From: Frigidibacter sp.
GTDB lineage: Bacteria > Pseudomonadota > Alphaproteobacteria > Rhodobacterales > Rhodobacteraceae
Length of the DNA: 64,000 nt
Reading direction: 5' to 3'
Assembly: GCF_030695035.1 (NCBI RefSeq)
Contig: NZ_JAUYTT010000011.1
Span: 27,502-91,501 of the forward strand
The notes under the pieces were generated by a model, which did not search any database, was not told the origin of the DNA, and saw only the letters and a program-made list of their open reading frames with translations. Shown here one piece after another: positions 9,380 to 16,668 of the stretch (position 1 is its first letter; each line of letters opens with the position of its first letter). The position numbers and the translations under genes were made by a program.

Positions 9380-10063
9380 TCAGTCCGGGATCAGGTCGGC
9401 ATAGACGAAGCCGTCGCGCTGGACGGTTTCGCCAAGGGTAACGGGGATCGGGGCCGAGAACATCGGCCCCGCCACCACGGCGGTGTGGAACTCGCCGCGC
9501 TCGCCGCAGGGATCGACGGTTTCGGGCAGGTCGGCCAGCAGGCTTTCGTCGAAGCGGCGGCCGGCGAAGCTGGGGTCCAGATGCCGCGGGTCGACGGTGA
9601 CGAGGCGGGCGTCGATGCCGGCGGCGATCATGTCGCGCGCGAGGGTGTAGGTCGGGCGACCCCAGAGCGGGAAGATCGCCTCGACGCCAAGCGGGCGCAG
9701 CTTTTCCTCGCGATAGGCGCGGACGTCTTCGAGGAAGAGATCGCCGAAGACCATGTGGCGGACGCCCAGGGCGGCGACTTTTTGCATCGCGGCGGCCATC
9801 CGGGATTCGTAGTCTTCATTCGAGCAGGGCCAGGGCAGCGGCACCTCGATCAGCGGCAGGCCGAGGGCTTCGGCTTGCCGGGCCAGCAGCGCGGCGCGGG
9901 TGCCGTGCATGGCGACGCGGTTGAACGCCTCATTGGTGGTGGTCAGCACGGCGACGACATCGGCGAGACCGAGTCGGCGCGCTTCGACCAAGGCAAAGGC
10001 GCAGTCCTTGCCCGAGGACCAGCTGAGGACGGCGCGAGGAGGTGCGGGGGCGGCCGCGCTCAT
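9380..10063 (-). CDS. Dph6-related ATP pyrophosphatase (adenine nucleotide alpha hydrolase fold)
   Basis: 227 aa. The PP-loop is at the N-terminus: AVLSWSSGKDCAFAL (about residues 11-25). GVRHMVFGDLFLEDVRAYREE and PLWGRPTYTLARDMIAAGIDARLVTVDP are the conserved motifs of the MJ0570/Dph6 (diphthine-ammonia ligase) family. In archaea and eukaryotes the family amidates diphthine on EF2; bacteria have no diphthamide, so the substrate here is unknown. It overlaps the hisH stop by 4 nt and is therefore coupled to histidine synthesis. Only the ATPase chemistry can be inferred. Confidence 0.85.
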   Translation of the reverse strand: MSAAAPAPPRAVLSWSSGKDCAFALVEARRLGLADVVAVLTTTNEAFNRVAMHGTRAALLARQAEALGLPLIEVPLPWPCSNEDYESRMAAAMQKVAALGVRHMVFGDLFLEDVRAYREEKLRPLGVEAIFPLWGRPTYTLARDMIAAGIDARLVTVDPRHLDPSFAGRRFDESLLADLPETVDPCGERGEFHTAVVAGPMFSAPIPVTLGETVQRDGFVYADLIPD

Positions 10064-10698
10064 GGCCGCCAGGTCAGGAAGTTGGCGATCAGGCGCAGGC
10101 CGGTGGCCTGGCTCTTCTCGGGGTGGAACTGGGTGCCGACGATATTGGCGCGCCCGACAATGGCGGTGATCGGGCCGGCATAGTCGACATGGGCCAGCAG
10201 GTCCGCCGGGTGGGCGGTGCGGAAGTGGTAGGAGTGGACGAAATAGGCGTGATCGCCGGTTTCGATGCCGGCCAGAACCGGGTGGGGCGTGTCGATCACC
10301 AGATCGTTCCAGCCCATATGCGGCACCTTCAGGGCGGGATCGGCGGGGGCGATGCGAACCACTTCTCCATCGATCCAGCCGAAGCCGGTGGTGTCATGGT
10401 ATTCGCGGCCCGTGGTCGCCAGCATCTGCATGCCGACGCAGATGCCAAGGAAGGGGCGGGCGCGCTGCGTCACCGCCTCGTCTATGGCCTCGAAGAGGCC
10501 GGTATGGTCGTTCAGCGCCTGACGGCAGGCCGGAAAGGCACCGTCGCCGGGCAGGACGATGCGGTCAGCCTTGGCCACCATGTCCGGGTCGGAGGTGACG
10601 ATGACGTGGCCGCCGCCGGTTTCCGCCGCCATGCGCTGGAAGGCTTTCTCGGCGGAGTGCAGGTTGCCGGAGTCGTAGTCGACGAGGACGGTGAGCAT
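10060..10698 (-). CDS. hisH: Imidazole glycerol phosphate synthase, glutamine amidotransferase subunit
   Basis: 212 aa class I glutaminase. MLTVLVDYDSGNLHSAEKAF starts the fold. The nucleophile is in FLGICVGMQML (about C85), and the His-Glu pair is in TQFHPEKSQATG near the C-terminus, so the triad is complete. The oxyanion-side loop PGDGAF is intact. HisH passes ammonia to HisF. Its stop overlaps the Dph6-like start by 4 nt, and hisB ends 16 bp upstream, giving a hisB-hisH-Dph6-like operon. Confidence 0.96.
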   Translation of the reverse strand: MLTVLVDYDSGNLHSAEKAFQRMAAETGGGHVIVTSDPDMVAKADRIVLPGDGAFPACRQALNDHTGLFEAIDEAVTQRARPFLGICVGMQMLATTGREYHDTTGFGWIDGEVVRIAPADPALKVPHMGWNDLVIDTPHPVLAGIETGDHAYFVHSYHFRTAHPADLLAHVDYAGPITAIVGRANIVGTQFHPEKSQATGLRLIANFLTWRP

Positions 10699-10714
10699 GT
10701 GCGGCTCCTTTGCC

Positions 10715-11302
10715 TTAGAGCGCGCCCTTGGTCGAGGGCAGGGCCCCCGCCATCCGCGGATCGGGCTCCACCGCTTCGCGCAGGGCGCGGGCGACGGATT
10801 TGAAGGCGGCCTCGGCGATGTGGTGGCTGTTTAGCCCATGCAGGCGGTCCACATGCAGGGTGATGCCGGCATGGGTGGAGAAGCCCTGGAAGAACTCGCG
10901 CACCAGTTCGGTATCGAAGCGGCCGACGGTGGCGGTGGGGAAATCGACGCTCCACACCAGATAGGCGCGGCCCGAGAGGTCGAGCGCGGTGCGGATCTGG
11001 GTGTCGTCCATCGCCAGCAGGAAGGAGCCGTAGCGGCGGATGCCGCGCTTGTCGCCAAGGGCGGCGGCGAGGGCCTGGCCGAGGGTGATGCCGACATCCT
11101 CCACCGTGTGATGGTCGTCGATATGCAGATCGCCCTTGGCGGCGATGGTCATGTCGATCAGCGAGTGGCGCGAGAGCTGGTCCAGCATATGGTCGAAGAA
11201 ACCGATGCCGGTTTCGTTGTTGTAGGCGCCGGTGCCGTCGAGGTTCACGGTGACCGTGACCTCGGTTTCCGCCGTCTTGCGGGTGATCGTTGCCGTCCGC
11301 AT
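10715..11302 (-). CDS. hisB: Imidazoleglycerol-phosphate dehydratase
   Basis: 195 aa, the monofunctional form typical of alphaproteobacteria. The start at ATG 11302 ([15 protein letters not shown]) is four codons inside a longer frame. Both manganese-binding duplicated motifs are visible: [18 protein letters not shown] and [18 protein letters not shown] in the first half, then [15 protein letters not shown] and [19 protein letters not shown] in the second. It leads the minus-strand hisB-hisH-Dph6-like unit, with tRNA-Gly 125 bp upstream on the same strand. Confidence 0.97.
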   Translation of the reverse strand: MRTATITRKTAETEVTVTVNLDGTGAYNNETGIGFFDHMLDQLSRHSLIDMTIAAKGDLHIDDHHTVEDVGITLGQALAAALGDKRGIRRYGSFLLAMDDTQIRTALDLSGRAYLVWSVDFPTATVGRFDTELVREFFQGFSTHAGITLHVDRLHGLNSHHIAEAAFKSVARALREAVEPDPRMAGALPSTKGAL

Positions 11303-11379
11303 CGCTGCCTCCATGCCTTGGTTGCCGCCTTATAGGCTGCGGGTGCGGCGCTTGGGAAGGGCATGTGGCAGAAATGCAA

Positions 11380-11396
11380 ATGGCCCCGAAGGGCCA
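11380..11396 (-). terminator. Hairpin after the first tRNA-Gly
   Basis: On the minus strand ATGGCCC-TTC-GGGGCCAT forms a tight stem closed by a UUCG-like loop, followed by TTGCATTTC. It lies 32 nt past the tRNA 3' end. The T-run is weak. Confidence 0.6.
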
Positions 11397-11427
11397 TGTC
11401 ACATCCGGCATGGGGTTGCCGGATCAC

Positions 11428-11502
11428 TGGAGCGGGCGAGGCGATTCGAACGCCCGACCCTAACCTTGGCAAGGTTATGCTCTACCCCTGAGCTACGCCC
11501 GC
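11428..11502 (-). tRNA. tRNA-Gly (GCC), copy 1
   Basis: 75 nt with encoded CCA at 11428-11430. The acceptor GCGGGCG pairs with CGCCCGC. The anticodon loop reads TTGCCAA (anticodon GCC) within AACCTTGCCAAGGTT. The T arm GGGCG-TTCGAAT-CGCC is standard. The sequence is identical to the copy at 12438-12512. Confidence 0.97.
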
Positions 11503-11516
11503 ACTCCGTGGCGCGT

Positions 11517-11545
11517 CTGATAGCGCTGCGGCGGGCGGGGTGCAA
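11517..11545 (-). promoter_or_regulatory. Promoter of tRNA-Gly copy 1
   Basis: Read on the minus strand: TTGCAC (11545-11540), 17 bp, TATCAG (11522-11517), ending 14 bp before the tRNA 5' end at 11502. Confidence 0.65.
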
Positions 11546-11572
11546 CAGGAATTTTGCCGAGGGCGTGTCGGC

Positions 11573-12343
11573 TCAGAGGCGGTCCATGAGGGCGCGGGCG
11601 GCGGAGGGGTTGCGGGCCTTGGCGCCGCTGATGACGTAGAGATAGACGTCGCGGGTGTTGGCCCAGTCCTTCGCCTGCGCGGCCCAGGCGTCCAGCGCCT
11701 TGGGGGCGTAGCCGAGGAGGTGGGTGTCCTCGGTGCCCATGATCCGGGCGTAGACGAAATCGGCCGTCGGTTCCGCGATCCGGGGGTAGGGGGAGTCGCC
11801 GGCGATGACGATTGCCACGTTGTGGGCCTTGGCGAGGGCGGCGGCCTCGGCGGCGACGCTTTTGTCGTGGAACGCCTCGTGGCGGAGTTCGAGGGCGTGG
11901 CGGAGGGGGAGGCCGTCGATGGTGCTGGGGAGTAGCGCGAGGAAGGCGGCGAGATCCTCGGGGTCGAAGCGCTTGTTCGGCGCGAACTGCCAGTTGATCG
12001 GCCCGAGTTTGGATTGCAGGCGGGTGAGGCCGCTCGTGAGGAAGCGACGGGTGCTCTCGCCGGCCTCGGCCAGCACCTTGCGGCTGGTGGTGTAGCGGGG
12101 GGCCTTGAGGGCGAAGACGAAATCGTCCGGCGTCTGGTCGTGCCAGTTCTGGAAGGTCTCGGGCGTCTGGGTGCGGTAGAAGGTGCCGTTGACCTCGAGG
12201 GAAGTGAGCTGGCGGCTGGCATAGTCCAGTTCCGACTTTTGCGGCAGGCCTTCGGGGTAGAAGTTGCTGCGCCAAGGCGCGAAGACCCAGCCGCCGATGC
12301 CAATGCGGATCTTGCCGGTGGAGGGGGATTTGCGCTGCGTCAT
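11573..12343 (-). CDS. DUF72 family protein
   Basis: 256 aa from ATG 12343 (MTQRKSPSTG). The TIM-barrel-like DUF72 signature is clear: IRIGIGGWVFAPWRSNFYPE near the N-terminus, then YASRQLTSLEVNGTFYRTQ, DDFVFALKAPRYTT, LGPINWQFAPN and DFVYARIMGT. Similar proteins are widespread; no reaction is assigned with confidence. The gene lies between two identical tRNA-Gly genes on the same strand, each with its own promoter and terminator, so it may depend on read-through past the upstream tRNA terminator or on a promoter of its own. Confidence 0.87.
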   Translation of the reverse strand: MTQRKSPSTGKIRIGIGGWVFAPWRSNFYPEGLPQKSELDYASRQLTSLEVNGTFYRTQTPETFQNWHDQTPDDFVFALKAPRYTTSRKVLAEAGESTRRFLTSGLTRLQSKLGPINWQFAPNKRFDPEDLAAFLALLPSTIDGLPLRHALELRHEAFHDKSVAAEAAALAKAHNVAIVIAGDSPYPRIAEPTADFVYARIMGTEDTHLLGYAPKALDAWAAQAKDWANTRDVYLYVISGAKARNPSAARALMDRL

Positions 12344-12395
12344 GGCTGGCAACGTGCTGCCGAGGGCGGGGTTCCGGGCGCGGCGGCCCAAAACG

Positions 12396-12419
12396 AAAAA
12401 CGGCCCCCCGAAGGAGCCG
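12396..12419 (-). terminator. Rho-independent terminator after the second tRNA-Gly
   Basis: On the minus strand CGGCTCC-TTCGG-GGGGCCG forms a stem with one wobble pair, followed by five T residues (A run at 12396-12400). It lies 19 nt past the tRNA. Confidence 0.8.
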
Positions 12420-12437
12420 CGTTTTCACTATCGGAAC

Positions 12438-12512
12438 TGGAGCGGGCGAGGCGATTCGAACGCCCGACCCTAACCTTGGCAAGGTTATGCTCTACCCCTG
12501 AGCTACGCCCGC
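12438..12512 (-). tRNA. tRNA-Gly (GCC), copy 2
   Basis: 75 nt, CCA encoded at 12438-12440, anticodon GCC. Every base matches the copy at 11428-11502, while the flanks differ apart from a few bases. The two copies lie 1.0 kb apart in the same orientation. Confidence 0.97.
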
Positions 12513-12531
12513 ACCGGTTCCGGTGACGGCG

Positions 12532-12560
12532 GATTTAAGGGCTGACGCGCGGGGCTGCAA
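12532..12560 (-). promoter_or_regulatory. Promoter of tRNA-Gly copy 2
   Basis: Minus strand: TTGCAG (12560-12555), 17 bp spacer, TAAATC (12537-12532), then 19 bp to the tRNA 5' end at 12512. Confidence 0.65.
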
Positions 12561-12650
12561 GCGGAAAATGTGGGGGCGCGCCAGGATTGGGATAGGTCAC
12601 GCCGCTGGAGACGCCGGGGGGCCGTCTGCCCCGCAAGCAGCAAGAGAAGC

Positions 12651-12704
12651 GGGGGGCCGTCTGCCCCCCGCGCCCCCCGAGGATATTTGGACCAAAACGA
12701 AGAG
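12651..12704 (+). repeat. GATATTT-type intergenic repeat, copy 2
   Basis: A GGGGGGC-CGTCT-GCCCCCC hairpin (12651-12669) is followed by the core CCCCCCGAGGATATTTGG (from 12673) and ACCAAAACGAAGAG. It is one of the two fullest plus-orientation copies. Confidence 0.85.
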
Positions 12705-12770
12705 GGAGGGGCGTGAGGGGCGCGGGAGGCGCGATTGGTTGGCCTGTGGGGCTGTGGCCGGCCAAGGCGG

Positions 12771-12830
12771 GGGGCTGTCTGCCCCCTCGGCCTTCGGCCT
12801 CCCCCCGAGGATACTTGGGCCAGCAAGAAG
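12771..12830 (+). repeat. GATATTT-type intergenic repeat, copy 3
   Basis: GGGGGGCTGTCTGCCCCC precedes a CGGCCTTCGGCC insert hairpin. The core CCCCCCGAGGATACTTGGG (from 12801) and CCAGCAAGAAG follow. It has one substitution in GATATTT. Confidence 0.8.
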
Positions 12831-12905
12831 CTGGGGTGCGGGTTTGCCGGATGAGGACGGGCGCGAGCAGCTTGGCTGCGCGGCCAGAGCCCGCTCCTGG
12901 TCTCT

Positions 12906-12954
12906 CTTCTTTGTCCAAATATCCTCGGGGGGTGCGGGGGGCAGACGGCCCCCC
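12906..12954 (-). repeat. GATATTT-type intergenic repeat, copy 4
   Basis: Minus orientation. The GGGGGGC/GCCCCCC hairpin (12936-12954) comes first after the pyc stop, then the core CCCCCCGAGGATATTTGG (12932-12915) and ACAAAGAAG. Its position makes it the 3' end of the pyc transcript. Confidence 0.85.
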
Positions 12955-12972
12955 GCCGCTTTTAGTTGGGCG

Positions 12973-15900
12973 CTACGCCTCGCCCAGTTCCACCAGCAGA
13001 TCCTTGGCGTCGATCTGGGCGCCGGGGACCACATGCACCGCCTTGACGGTGGCGGCGCGGTCGGCGTGGATGCCGGTTTCCATCTTCATCGCCTCGATGG
13101 TGAGGAGCAGATCGCCGGCGTTGACCTTCTGCCCCACCGTCACCGCTACGCTCGCGACCGAGCCGGGCATCGGCGCGCCGATATGGGCCGGGTTGCCCTC
13201 GGCGGCCTTGGGGCGGGCGGCGGTCTTGGCCTTGACCATGCGGTTGGGCACCTTGATGACGCGGGGCTGGCCGTTCAGTTCGAAGAACACCTTGGCCTCG
13301 CCCTCATCCGTGGTTTCCCCCAGCGTCTGCAGGCGGATTTCCAGCGTCTTGCCGGGGTCGATCTCGACCGAGATTTCCTCGCCCGGGGTCATCCCGTAAA
13401 GGTAGGCATGGGTCGGCAGGGTCCGCACCGGGCCATAGGCGATGTGGCGTTTCATGTAATCCATGAACACCTTGGGATACATGAGGTAGCCGTTCAGATC
13501 CTCATCATCGATGGGGAGGCCGCCGAGATCGGCAGAGACCTTGGCGCGCACCGCCTCCAGATCGACCGGGGGCAGGTGCTTGCCGGGGCGCTCGGTGGAG
13601 GGCGTCTCGCCCTTCAGCACCTTCCGCGCGATGCCGGCGGGCCAGCCGCCGGGGGGCTGGCCGAGATTGCCGCGCATCATGTCCACCACCGAGTCGGGGA
13701 AGGCGACGTCGGTGGCCGGATCCTCGACCTGCGCGCGGCTGAGGTTCTGGGCGACCATCATCAGGGCCATGTCCCCCACGACCTTGGAGGAGGGCGTGAC
13801 TTTCACGATATCGCCGAACATCTGGTTCACGTCGGCATAGGTTTGCGCGACCTCGTGCCAGCGGTCTTCGAGCCCCAAGGAACGCGCCTGCGCCTTGAGG
13901 TTGGTGAACTGGCCGCCAGGCATTTCGTGCAGCCAGACCTCGGAGGCGGGCGCCTCCAGCCCGGATTCGAAGGCGCGGTACTGGTGGCGGACGGCTTCCC
14001 AGTAGTTCGACATCTCGCGGATGGCGCCGATATCGAGGCCGGTGTCGCGGTCGGTGTTGCGCAGCGCCTCGACAATCGAGCCAAGGCAGGGCTGCGAGGT
14101 GCCGCCCGAGAAGGCGTCCATCGCCGCATCGACGGCGTCCACGCCAGCCTCTGCCGCGGCGAGGATGGTGGCGCCGGCAATGCCGCTGGTGTCATGGGTG
14201 TGGAAGTGGATCGGCAGGCCGACCTCTTCCTTCAGCGCCTTGATGAGGATGCGGGCGGCGGCGGGTTTCAAGAGGCCCGCCATGTCCTTGAGCCCCAGCA
14301 CATGGGCGCCGGCATCTTGCAGCTCTCGCGCCATCGCCACGTAGTACTTGAGGTCATACTTGGCGCGGGCGGGGTCCAGCAGGTCGCCGGTGTAGCAGAT
14401 CGAGGCCTCGCAGACCTTCTCCGCCTCGATCACCGCATCCATCGCGACGCGCATGTTCTCGACCCAGTTCAGGCTGTCGAAGACGCGGAAGACGTCGACG
14501 CCGGTTTTCGCCGCCTGCGCCACGAAGGATTGCACCACATTGTCGGGGTAGTTGGTATAGCCGACGCCGTTGGAGGCGCGCAGCAGCATCTGGGTCATCA
14601 CATTCGGCATGCGCGCGCGCAGGTCGCGCAGGCGCTGCCAGGGGCATTCCTGCAAGAAGCGGTAGGCGACGTCGAAGGTGGCGCCGCCCCAGCATTCGAC
14701 GCTGAAGAGCTGTGGCAGGTTGGCGGCATAGGCCGGGGCGACGCGGATCATGTCGATGGAGCGCATGCGGGTCGCCAGCAAAGACTGGTGCCCGTCGCGC
14801 ATGGTGGTGTCGGTGATGAGGAGCTGCGGCTGCGCCGACATCCAGTCGGCGACGGCCTTGGGGCCCTTCGCCTCGAGCAGGGTGCGGGTGCCGGGGGCAG
14901 GCTCGGCGCGCAGCTTCGGCACCCGGGGCTTGCGCGCCTCGGCGGGGGGCTTGGGGCGGCCGGCGGTTTCGGGATGCCCGTTGACGGTGATGTCGGCGAT
15001 ATAGGTCAGGATCTTGGTGGCACGGTCGGCTCGGGCGCGGAAATCAAAGAGCTCTGGCGTCGTGTCGATGAATTTGGTGGTGTAGGTGTCGTTCAGGAAG
15101 GTCGGGTGCTTGAGCAGGTTGATGACGAAGTCGATATTGGTGCTGACACCGCGGATACGGAACTCGCGCAGGGCGCGGTCCATGCGGGCGATGGCCTGTT
15201 CGGGCGTCTGCGCCCAGGCGGTGACCTTGACCAGCAGCGAATCGTAATAGCGGGTGATGACGCCCCCGGCATAGGCCGTGCCGCCGTCGAGCCGGATGCC
15301 CATGCCGGTGGCCGAGCGATAGGCGGTGATGCGGCCATAGTCGGGGATGAAGTTGTTCTGCGGGTCTTCGGTGGTGACGCGGCATTGCAGGGCATGGCCC
15401 TGCAGGCGCACCTCGGCCTGGCTGGGAACCCCGGTCGCCTCGGCCAGCGTCTTGCCCTCGGCGATCTTGATCTGGGCCTGCACGATGTCGATGCCGGTCA
15501 CTTCCTCGGTGACGGTATGTTCGACCTGCACCCGCGGGTTCACCTCGATGAAGTAGAACTGCTGGCTGTCCATATCCATCAGGAACTCGACCGTGCCGGC
15601 GCATTCATAGCCGACATGGGCGCAGATGCGGCGGCCAAGGTCGCAGACTTCGGCGCGTTGGGCATCGGTCAGGTAGGGGGCGGGGGCGCGTTCGACGACC
15701 TTCTGGTTGCGGCGCTGGACGGTGCAGTCACGTTCATAGAGGTGGTAGATCTCGCCATGGCTGTCGCCAAGGATCTGCACCTCGACATGGCGGGCGCGCA
15801 GGATCATCTTTTCGAGATAGCCTTCGCCATTGCCAAAGGCGGCCTCGGCCTCGCGCCGGCCCTCGCGGACCTTCTCGATCAGCTCATCGGGGCCATTGAC

Positions 15901-16419
15901 CGGGCGCATCCCGCGCCCGCCGCCGCCCCAGCTGGCCTTGAGCATCAGCGGGTAACCGACCGCCGCCGCCTCGGCCTTGATCGCGTCGAAATCCTCACCC
16001 AGAACTTCCGTGGCCGGGATCACCGGCACGCCGGCCTCGATCGCCACGCGGCGGGCGCTGGCCTTGTCGCCGAGGGCGCGCATGGTCTCGGCCTTCGGCC
16101 CGATGAAGGTGATGCCGGCGGCCACGCAGGCCTCGACGAAATCGGGGTTCTCGGACAGAAGGCCATAGCCGGGATGGATGGCGTCGGCGCCGGATTCTTT
16201 CGCCACCCGGATGATCTCGGGGATCGAGAGATAGGCGGCGACCGGGCCCATGCCTTCGCCGATCCGGTAGGCCTCATCCGCCTTGAAGCGGTGCAGGCTC
16301 AGCTTGTCTTCCTCGGCGTAGACGGCGACCGTCTTCTTGCCAAGCTCATTGGCGGCGCGCAGCACCCGGATGGCGATCTCGCCGCGGTTGGCGATCAGGA
16401 TCTTCTTGAACTCTGGCAT
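12973..16419 (-). CDS. pyc: Pyruvate carboxylase
   Basis: 1148 aa from ATG 16419, the usual length for single-chain PYC. It fixes bicarbonate onto pyruvate to give oxaloacetate. The biotin carboxylase domain (about 1-450) starts FKKILIANRGEIAIRVLRA and holds the ATP-grasp loop SWGGGGRGM and the motif YFIEVNPRVQVEHTVTEEV. The carboxyltransferase domain begins near 540 with LLITDTTMRDGHQSLLATR and has the HFHTHDTSG metal site. The biotin lysine lies in IEAMKMETGIHA near the C-terminus. Between start codon and uvrD lies a promoter region with TTTGC half-sites; a repeat copy follows the stop. In-frame extension to 17037 overlaps uvrD and is an artefact. Confidence 0.98.
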   Translation of the reverse strand: MPEFKKILIANRGEIAIRVLRAANELGKKTVAVYAEEDKLSLHRFKADEAYRIGEGMGPVAAYLSIPEIIRVAKESGADAIHPGYGLLSENPDFVEACVAAGITFIGPKAETMRALGDKASARRVAIEAGVPVIPATEVLGEDFDAIKAEAAAVGYPLMLKASWGGGGRGMRPVNGPDELIEKVREGRREAEAAFGNGEGYLEKMILRARHVEVQILGDSHGEIYHLYERDCTVQRRNQKVVERAPAPYLTDAQRAEVCDLGRRICAHVGYECAGTVEFLMDMDSQQFYFIEVNPRVQVEHTVTEEVTGIDIVQAQIKIAEGKTLAEATGVPSQAEVRLQGHALQCRVTTEDPQNNFIPDYGRITAYRSATGMGIRLDGGTAYAGGVITRYYDSLLVKVTAWAQTPEQAIARMDRALREFRIRGVSTNIDFVINLLKHPTFLNDTYTTKFIDTTPELFDFRARADRATKILTYIADITVNGHPETAGRPKPPAEARKPRVPKLRAEPAPGTRTLLEAKGPKAVADWMSAQPQLLITDTTMRDGHQSLLATRMRSIDMIRVAPAYAANLPQLFSVECWGGATFDVAYRFLQECPWQRLRDLRARMPNVMTQMLLRASNGVGYTNYPDNVVQSFVAQAAKTGVDVFRVFDSLNWVENMRVAMDAVIEAEKVCEASICYTGDLLDPARAKYDLKYYVAMARELQDAGAHVLGLKDMAGLLKPAAARILIKALKEEVGLPIHFHTHDTSGIAGATILAAAEAGVDAVDAAMDAFSGGTSQPCLGSIVEALRNTDRDTGLDIGAIREMSNYWEAVRHQYRAFESGLEAPASEVWLHEMPGGQFTNLKAQARSLGLEDRWHEVAQTYADVNQMFGDIVKVTPSSKVVGDMALMMVAQNLSRAQVEDPATDVAFPDSVVDMMRGNLGQPPGGWPAGIARKVLKGETPSTERPGKHLPPVDLEAVRAKVSADLGGLPIDDEDLNGYLMYPKVFMDYMKRHIAYGPVRTLPTHAYLYGMTPGEEISVEIDPGKTLEIRLQTLGETTDEGEAKVFFELNGQPRVIKVPNRMVKAKTAARPKAAEGNPAHIGAPMPGSVASVAVTVGQKVNAGDLLLTIEAMKMETGIHADRAATVKAVHVVPGAQIDAKDLLVELGEA

Positions 16420-16434
16420 GGTGTCCCCCGGTGC

Positions 16435-16463
16435 TGCGAAAATAGGCACGGCCTTTCGCAAAC
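16435..16463. promoter_or_regulatory. Operator-like TGCGAAA-N12-TTTCGCAAAC element before pyc
   Basis: TGCGAAA (16435-16441), 12 bp, TTTCGCAAAC (16454-16463), starting 15 bp upstream of the pyc ATG. The same two arms with the same 12 bp spacing stand before the ScfR-family regulator gene (49102-49129). Three more TTTGC half-sites lie at 16508-16514, 16517-16523 and 16540-16548 (reverse). Confidence 0.55.
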
Positions 16464-16668
16464 CATCCGAGATGCCGCGGCGCAGCGCAAGAGCCGCTAC
16501 GAGGCGCTTTGCAAGATTTGCATGAGTTTCAGGGGGGATGTGCAAAGCAGGTCGGTGATTATCCTGCGGTTGCAAGATGTTGGGGGGCGCGAGCGACGGT
16601 GGTCGGCCTGCGCGAACATTCCAAGAACTTGACTTTTCCCCGGCCGCGAAGGGCGCTAGAGTGCGCGC

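Larger units (their letters stand above)
12513..12972. other. Gene-free stretch with a cluster of three repeat copies
   Basis: 460 bp between tRNA-Gly copy 2 and the pyc stop. Apart from the tRNA promoter it is filled by three GATATTT-type repeats (two plus, one minus) and their GGGGGGC...GCCCCCC hairpins, plus an extra unpaired hairpin fragment at about 12616-12634. Open frames here are GC-rich artefacts. I see no gene. Confidence 0.8.

Noticed and set aside
12523..16632. 1369-codon open frame on plus, antisense to pyc
   Set aside because: It mirrors pyc codon structure, has no domain, and is full of His/Arg/Asp/Gly runs typical of antisense frames in high-GC DNA.
16628..16668. Sigma-70 promoter of uvrD
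   Set aside because: TTGACT is a good -35, but no acceptable -10 lies 16-18 bp away; only CTAGAG at 21 bp. I did not list it.
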